Assembly: GCA_029844215.1 (NCBI GenBank)
Contig: CM056730.1
Span: 56,928,924-56,992,923 of the forward strand
Length of the DNA: 64,000 bases
DNA from: Przewalskia tangutica
Taxonomy: Eukaryota; Streptophyta; Magnoliopsida; Solanales; Solanaceae
Reading direction: 5' to 3'
The notes under the pieces are model-generated. The model saw only the letters and a program-made list of their open reading frames with translations, had not been told where the DNA came from and searched no databases. Of this stretch, positions 58,578-64,000 are shown one piece after another; positions within the stretch are counted from its first letter, which is position 1, and the number at the start of each line of letters is the position of its first letter. Made by a program: the position numbers and the translations under genes.

Positions 58578-60980
58578 TGTTATACCCCGTTTTTCCAGAG
58601 TATGTAAGTAAGGGAATACGCAAAAAAGTTTGGCTTTAAAGTTAGCCTTGGACGTTTTTTTGTACACAACTCGCAAGAATCGTTTTCGACGAAACGTTTC
58701 CACGCTTTCGTAGGAAAATTCCGGCTATGCCATTACTAATTTTGCGGATTTTTCCGAGAGGCGAAACATTTTGGACCAACGGGAGGGCAACACTTGGCAC
58801 CCTCCCATTGGTGGACTTGAATCCATGGACGAAATTGGAGAGCCAAGGCACGTTTTTTGTGCCTTGTGCACAAGTCAAGGGTTGGTAGGATATTTGTGTT
58901 TAGTTAATCCTCACCCTACACTTGCCTTGCACTTGTCTTCATCTTGGCCATTGGTTGGCCAAGGCTTGAGCTATAAATACCCCCTTAGAGATGAATATTT
59001 ATTCATCCACAAAGTTATCTTACAAGTCTAAAAATCCTCTCCTCTCCCTTAAGCTTTTAGTCCAACACCTCTTCCCTCCCTTGTGTAGTGTGGCGAGAGC
59101 CTACCCCCTAGCCTAGCCGAAATCTACCCCTCCCTTGCTAGAAAAGGTGACTTCTAGTATCGTGATAATGCCCAAAATACCCTAGCCCAACTCCCTGAGT
59201 CCTTAGTAGAAGTTGTGAAGAACTTCTAAGGTTTCTTGGAGCTACCGGAGCGTACAACTTAGGAGTTAAACCTTGCTCAGGCGCGACTTTATCTAGGATA
59301 TTATTGGGCTTACCGAGGTAACTAATCCTAACCCTCTTTGAATTAGAGAATACTTCTTTGTTGTAGTATTAGAATAAGTATTAGATACTTAGAAGAATAT
59401 CACGAATAGAATTGAATATTATCACGATGAAGGGTTTAAAGAAGAATAATTGAGTGTACTCACATAGGACTGTTTTCTGATGAACTTACATAGCTCGTGG
59501 GTAGGGTTGTCTGCCCGACTTTCCGTAGAATTATGAACCCCTTTTTAGAATGACCCTCTGAGTAGTCTTTTATAGATATCTGTGAATATTATAGGCTGAC
59601 TCTCTGCGCGACATATTCAACTTGGCAGGTGGTTTTCGCTGAGAAGGTATGTGATTCTTCCTAAAGCATGATATTTTACAATATATAGTACGGTAGACGT
59701 ACATGTGTTAACTGAATAATACTTATGGCAATGCCTCACGGCTTAAGCCTGAATAATACTTACGGCAATGCCTCACGGCTTAAGCCTGAATAACAAAGAA
59801 CTGAAAACATTTCAAAAGAATACTGAATCATTTTTAACAGAAGATAAATATTTGGTTTTTAAAACAAAAGCGTAAGAGTTATACTGGCTTTATGGGAAGT
59901 TAGGTATAACAAACTTAAGAAGATAAAAAGGAACTGTTTACTTGTTTTGTTTATAAAAGCCTTGTATTGATTTCTGTTAAGTGTAGTAAGATTGTTTGAT
60001 AAGTAGACATGTTATGATGCTACCTGTGTTAGTGTCTTGTAATCTTTGTGTAAAGGGTCATTCTTGCTTTGTGCTTACGTTGCTAACCGGTAAGTCCATT
60101 GTCTTGTTATTGTATCACCTACCCCGCGTTATACGAGGCTTGCCTTGATGCGGGTCTATCGGCTATGCGGTCTGTGAGACTATGCGGAGCGGCGGTATGC
60201 TCGATTGATCATTCCGGCGTTTAGCTGATCACGGGGACTCACATGCGGTCCGTTGAGACTATGCGGTCTTTTTGAGGCTATGCGAGTGCGGGAGCCTAGG
60301 CGGATCTGGGGTTGGCTGCCCCGATGCGAGAAATATCTCATGCGGGTCTGTGTGGGACCTATGCGTGCTGCGGAAGTCCTGGACTAGGCACGCAGAATGA
60401 TACTATGGGCGATTGGCCTTTCTTCGATCATTCGCGGCCTAGAATAGACACATTCTGCTTTTCCTATTCTTTGTTGTTTGTGATGTGGCACTATGTGCAA
60501 TTGAGTGATTGTATTTGTGAAAAGGTTTTAAATACTTTGATTTCATTTTAAGTACTTTATAGTTTCACATACTTGGTACTGTTATCTTGACCTCCTTGGG
60601 GCTGCGTTCATCTGCATGGTAAGGGCAGCAGTGCTAGATCCACATCCTTAGGATCTTTGCGTTGGTGTCGGGAGCTCCATCTCTCGGAGGCTCTACTTTT
60701 GGGTATGATCTCCTGTATTGTAGATAGTTTTATCTGATCGAGGGTATGGCGGAACCTGTCCCGCCATAGTTGTTTACTTCCTTAAGTGCAGTAGTACTAT
60801 TGTACAGTTGGGATGTAGCGCAAAACTTGAGTTATTTATATTATGCGAAAGGCAAGCTTTTCATCGATAAACTATGTCTTATTTTATAAGCTGTTTCTGT
60901 CTTGTTTTATATTCGGTTACTCGATGTATGACTACTTGGGTGCCGGTAAGGCACGATCCACGGGCCGGGCAGTCGTGACA
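58578..60980 (+). mobile_element. 5' LTR of chromovirus C
   Basis: TGTTATACCCCG ... AGTCGTGACA, 2403 bp, with GCCGG (58573-58577) as expected TSD. TATA box at 58971-58979, donor-like AAG|GTATGTGA (GT at 59647), two copies of the 38-bp GGCAATGCCTCACGG repeat at about 59715-59790, and an ATGCGG array at 60145-60370. It is of the same subfamily as the A-prime LTR. Confidence 0.88.
58971..58979 (+). promoter_or_regulatory. TATA box of C LTR
   Basis: CTATAAATA followed by CCCCC, about 395 bp from the LTR start, after CCATTGGTTGG. Confidence 0.7.
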
Positions 60981-60984
60981 AAAG

Positions 60985-60996
60985 TGGTATCGAGCG
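60985..60996 (+). other. Primer-binding site of C, altered
   Basis: TGGTATCGAGCG, the same altered form as in A. Confidence 0.8.
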
Positions 60997-61040
60997 ATTA
61001 ATCCTCGGAAAGTGTCTGGCACCGTATCTAGTAGAGTCTT

Positions 61041-61071
61041 GATTATCGGTGTGTTGTGCACACCAATAATC
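61041..61071 (+). other. Hairpin in C leader
   Basis: GATTAT/ATAATC and GGTGTG/CACACC with a 5-nt loop TTGTG. Here GTGCAC is partly in the stem, so it is the least loop-like of the five copies. Confidence 0.45.
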
Positions 61072-61181
61072 GAGAGGCTATAGGATATTTAGGATTGGTT
61101 TCCATTCTTCTCATTACGAGATCGTGCTTTAGAGTGTGTTATAGGTTGGACCCCTCTAACGTATTCCTTTCTATGCTGATT

Positions 61182-62400
61182 ATGCCTCGCGTAAGGCAAC
61201 CGGGCCCGAAGGGCAAGGCGTGGAGGCGCTAGCGAGACACCCGAGTTACGAGGCTCGTGCCCGTCTATACGAGACGGCGAGTTCTATGGCCTTGGCCCAG
61301 CGAGACCACAGTACCACCTCTGTCCCGCGGCACAGGGCGGAGAGTTAGGTACTGAGAGATGGCCCGACTATTGGCTAAAGTTGTGGCCCGTCACGAGAGA
61401 AATGGATCACGGCAGTTCGGCTCGGCTCGGTCGCACCGTAGTGCACGAGGCGAATAGTTTGAGGCTACGAGATTTCTTGAGTTGTAGCGCTTGAGTTTTG
61501 GGTGGCGGGAGGATGATCCGAGGAGTTCATCCGTCACCGCAGAGGATTATACGGGTGATCGGGGCTTGAGAGGTGTGACATTCGGTTCGCATCGGTGCGT
61601 GATACATGATCGATTGGTTTGATTCATGGGAGCTTTCGGGAGAGCATGCACCTCAGCAGTATGGGATGAGTTTTGAGGCTTTTCTCACACACTTCTTGCC
61701 TCCGCAGATGAGGAGGCACGAGTGATAGATTCTTATTCTTGAGGCGGGGAGGACGCGGTGAGGAGTACAATGTCGAGTTTGATTCTTTGGCTCGATATGT
61801 CCTGACCGTAGCGAGATGGAGGGCGAGTGCATCGCTATGTCAGGCTAGATGATTACATGGCGAGTCTTGTGCGGGTGTGTCCCCGGCCGAGCATGGACAT
61901 AACGTATGCGAGCTCATGCACTGGGTTGTGAGGCGTAGAGACCGCGGGTAAGCGATATCAGCGGCCAGAAGGCGAGCGGCCGGTTCTTTTGGTGGTCCTC
62001 GGGGTGGCGGCATCGTGAAGTCGGTGCACCACGGCCAGTATGAGCGCTCTACCTCATTTTCAGCCTGGCCAGGGCGATCGAGCGGTCGGGGCCCGGGACT
62101 TGATTTCGGTAGCGAGGTGCTAACCGTTCGAGTGCGCTCGGTGTGCCCGTTGTGGCGAATACCATTACGGGAGGCGTACTCGAGCTTGCTATACTTGTGG
62201 CGGCAGGTCACTTTGCGAGTTTGTCGGCCGGCGGCGCGGTGGTAGGGCTCGGCCTACGAGTGCATTGCGCTTCTTCATCCCGACGATTACTCGCCGGAGC
62301 AAGGTACACATGGATCAGCGGGTGTGGCAGGTCGTGCGCGAGTCGATTCTAGCGGTCCTCGAACCGCATATATGCTTTGTCGGTAAGCGGGATCGTGAGG
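61182..62400 (+). pseudogene. gag of chromovirus C (frameshifted)
   Basis: ATG at 61182 (ATG CCT CGC GTA AGG) aligns with the gag starts of A-prime, A, B and D. No frame stays open beyond about 75 codons. Capsid landmarks can be followed at nucleotide level against A (for example CATTCTTGCCTC-type blocks at 61690). The zinc knuckle near 62190-62230 keeps CYTCGG but not the full CCHC. Differences from A cluster at CAG/CTG/CCG. Confidence 0.72.
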
Positions 62401-63560
62401 CCTCACGATGTCGTCGGGTACCTTATCGGTTCGGTTTGATGTGTATGCTTTGATAGATCGGGTTCTACTACGTCTATATATCTCCCTTGTTGCTAGTAGG
62501 ATAGGGATAGAGCACGAGTCCATAGACCACTTTCGAGGTAGCTACGCGATGGGTGATTCGGTGGTAGCTCGGCGGGTATATAGAGCTTGTCTGTGACCAT
62601 TCTGATCGTCGGACCACTAGCGACTTGATAGAGTTGGAGATGATTGACCGGCGTGATTATGGGGATGGATTGGCTAGCTTCTTGCTACGCCAATGTAGGC
62701 TGCAGAGAAAGTAATGCGGTTCCAGTTTCTGAGGCCGGTTGTTGAGTGGGAGAACGCGGTATCGTAGGGTAGGTTTATTTCCTACCTCAAGGCTAGGAAG
62801 ATGGTGCGAGAAGGGGTATATCTACCATCTCGTTCGGGTGTTTGATCTGAAGGCTGCGGTACAGATTTTGATCGGTTCGATAGTCGTGAGTTCCCGGGCG
62901 TATTTCGGATGACCTCCGGGTATCCTCACGAGAGGAGATTGAGTTTTGTATTGACATATTGCGGACACTCGGCCTATTTCCATTCCGCCATCTGAATGGC
63001 ACTGCCGAGTTGAGAGAGTTGAAGGATCGGCTTAGAGATTTCTGGAGAAGCGGCTTCATCGGGCCTAGTGTTTCTCCACAGGAAGCGCGCGGTATTATTC
63101 GTGAAGAAGAAGGGCGGGACGCTGCGCATGTGTTGATTCTGACGGTGAACAAGGTGACCATTAAACGAATACCCTTCCCGGGATTGATGATTTGTTCGAC
63201 CGTTGCGAGTGCGAGATGTTTCTCAAGATTGATCTGCGATCGGGCTATCATCAGTGCGAGTCGAGAGGTGGATGTCCTAGGGCGCATTCGGGACGTGCGG
63301 GCATTACGAGTTGGTCATGTCTTTTGGGTTGACCAATGCTCGTGGTATTCATGGATTTGATGAACCGAGTGTTCAAACCATTTTGGACACGTTTGTGATA
63401 GTGTTCATTGATGATATCTTGGTTTATTCGCTCGAGCGAGGAGCATGCGGAGCATTTGAAATGTGGTGACAGTTCTCGGGACCAGTGATTATGCGCCAAG
63501 TTTTCCAAATGTGAGTTTTGGTTGACTTGATGGCGTTTCTTGGGCATATTGTCGGGTGAT
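62401..63560 (+). pseudogene. Protease and RT of chromovirus C (frameshifted)
   Basis: Follows A 24123-25290 closely: the protease part near 62455-62680, NGTAELRELKDRLRDFW at 62995-63045, VNKVTIKRIPFPG at 63140-63180, and the RT Asp pair (FIDDI) at 63410-63415. It has several frame breaks, some at the same places as in A. Confidence 0.75.
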
Positions 63561-64000
63561 GGCATTCAGTGGATACGGCGAATCGAAGCGATCGGGACTT
63601 GGCCTGAACCTACTACTCCGATAGAGGTTCGCGATTTCGGGCCTTGCAGGATATTATCGGTTCGTGGAGAAGTTTGCTTATCTACGCACCGTTGACTAGG
63701 GTGACTCGTAAGGCAGCCAAGTTTGATGGTGATGCTTGTGGCGGGGTTTCGATTCTTTGAAAAGAGGCGGCGCCCCGTTCTTACTCTTCGGAGGTCGGAT
63801 GGTTATGCGTGTATTGTGATCGTCGGGCATCGGGTTGGGATGTGTGTTGATGCAGCATGGCGGGGTTATAGCATATGCATCGACGGTGAAGAAACACGAG
63901 GAACTACCCACCCATGATTTGGAGTTAGCGGCCGTGATTCACGCTTTGAAGATCGGAGGCACTATTTGTATGGGGTTCACGTGGATATTTATCTGAGACC
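63561..64000 (+). pseudogene. RNase H region of chromovirus C (runs off the window)
   Basis: Aligns with A 25290-25730, including the HDLELAAVIHALKI block at 63915-63955. The rest of pol, integrase, chromodomain and 3' LTR would lie to the right of the window. Confidence 0.7.

Noticed and set aside
1..64000. A host gene, tRNA, rRNA or a microbial-type gene system
   Set aside because: All stretches with coding similarity are gag/pol or LINE fragments; the rest matches LTR or element UTR sequence. Nothing else could be supported by eye.

Overview
This 64 kb window is plant nuclear DNA made almost wholly of transposable elements. I see no host gene, rRNA, tRNA or CRISPR array. The elements are Ty3/gypsy LTR retrotransposons, mostly one large family whose LTRs start TGTTA(T/C)ACCCCG and end GGGTCGTGACA, plus one LINE fragment. 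Chromodomain-bearing (Tekay-like) pol, an Athila-like element with a tRNA-Asp primer site, very long LTRs (2.4-4 kb) and a LINE with a zf-RVT C-terminus indicate a eudicot with a TE-rich genome. The LTR family recalls Solanaceae, but the species is inference.

Left half (1-42.5 kb). The outermost layer is an Athila-like element (E) on the minus strand. Its pol is cut into pieces by insertions: a solo LTR S1 (20-2651, TSD CATAC), a solo LTR S2 (4807-8217, TSD GTTTT) in the integrase, and a solo LTR (LTR1, 9201-42536, TSD AGTGT) at the RT/RNase H border. LTR1 is itself split by another solo LTR (LTR2, 11433-40698, TSD ACTTG). Inside LTR2 lie a reverse LTR (R, 13941-17337, carrying a LINE at 15450-16394), an element A-prime (17338 to about 21340), a chromovirus A (about 21340-29924), a gag-only element B (29925-38937) and an LTR tail F (38938-40043). 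The left parts of A, B and F and the right parts of R and A-prime are missing. One deletion with its joint near 21340 explains all of these losses.

Middle (42.5-47.5 kb). Element E resumes with RT, protease and a gag remnant, then a degenerate tRNA-Asp primer site and a probable LTR. Beyond lies the 3' end of another gypsy element.

Right part (47.5-64 kb). A second nest: LTR5 (plus) is split by LTR6 (minus), which is split by a gag-only element D (minus), whose 5' LTR is split by a chromovirus C (plus) running off the window end.

The main observations for follow-up are: the collapsed nest; a hairpin exposing GTGCAC just after the primer site in five copies, like a retroviral dimer-initiation loop; a long non-coding module shared by the pol-less elements B and D; LTR hairpins with compensatory changes; a hypervariable tandem-repeat slot at the same place in every LTR; and recurring rearrangements of CAG/CTG/CCG motifs that look like consensus errors at CHG-methylated sites and may account for many of the frameshifts.
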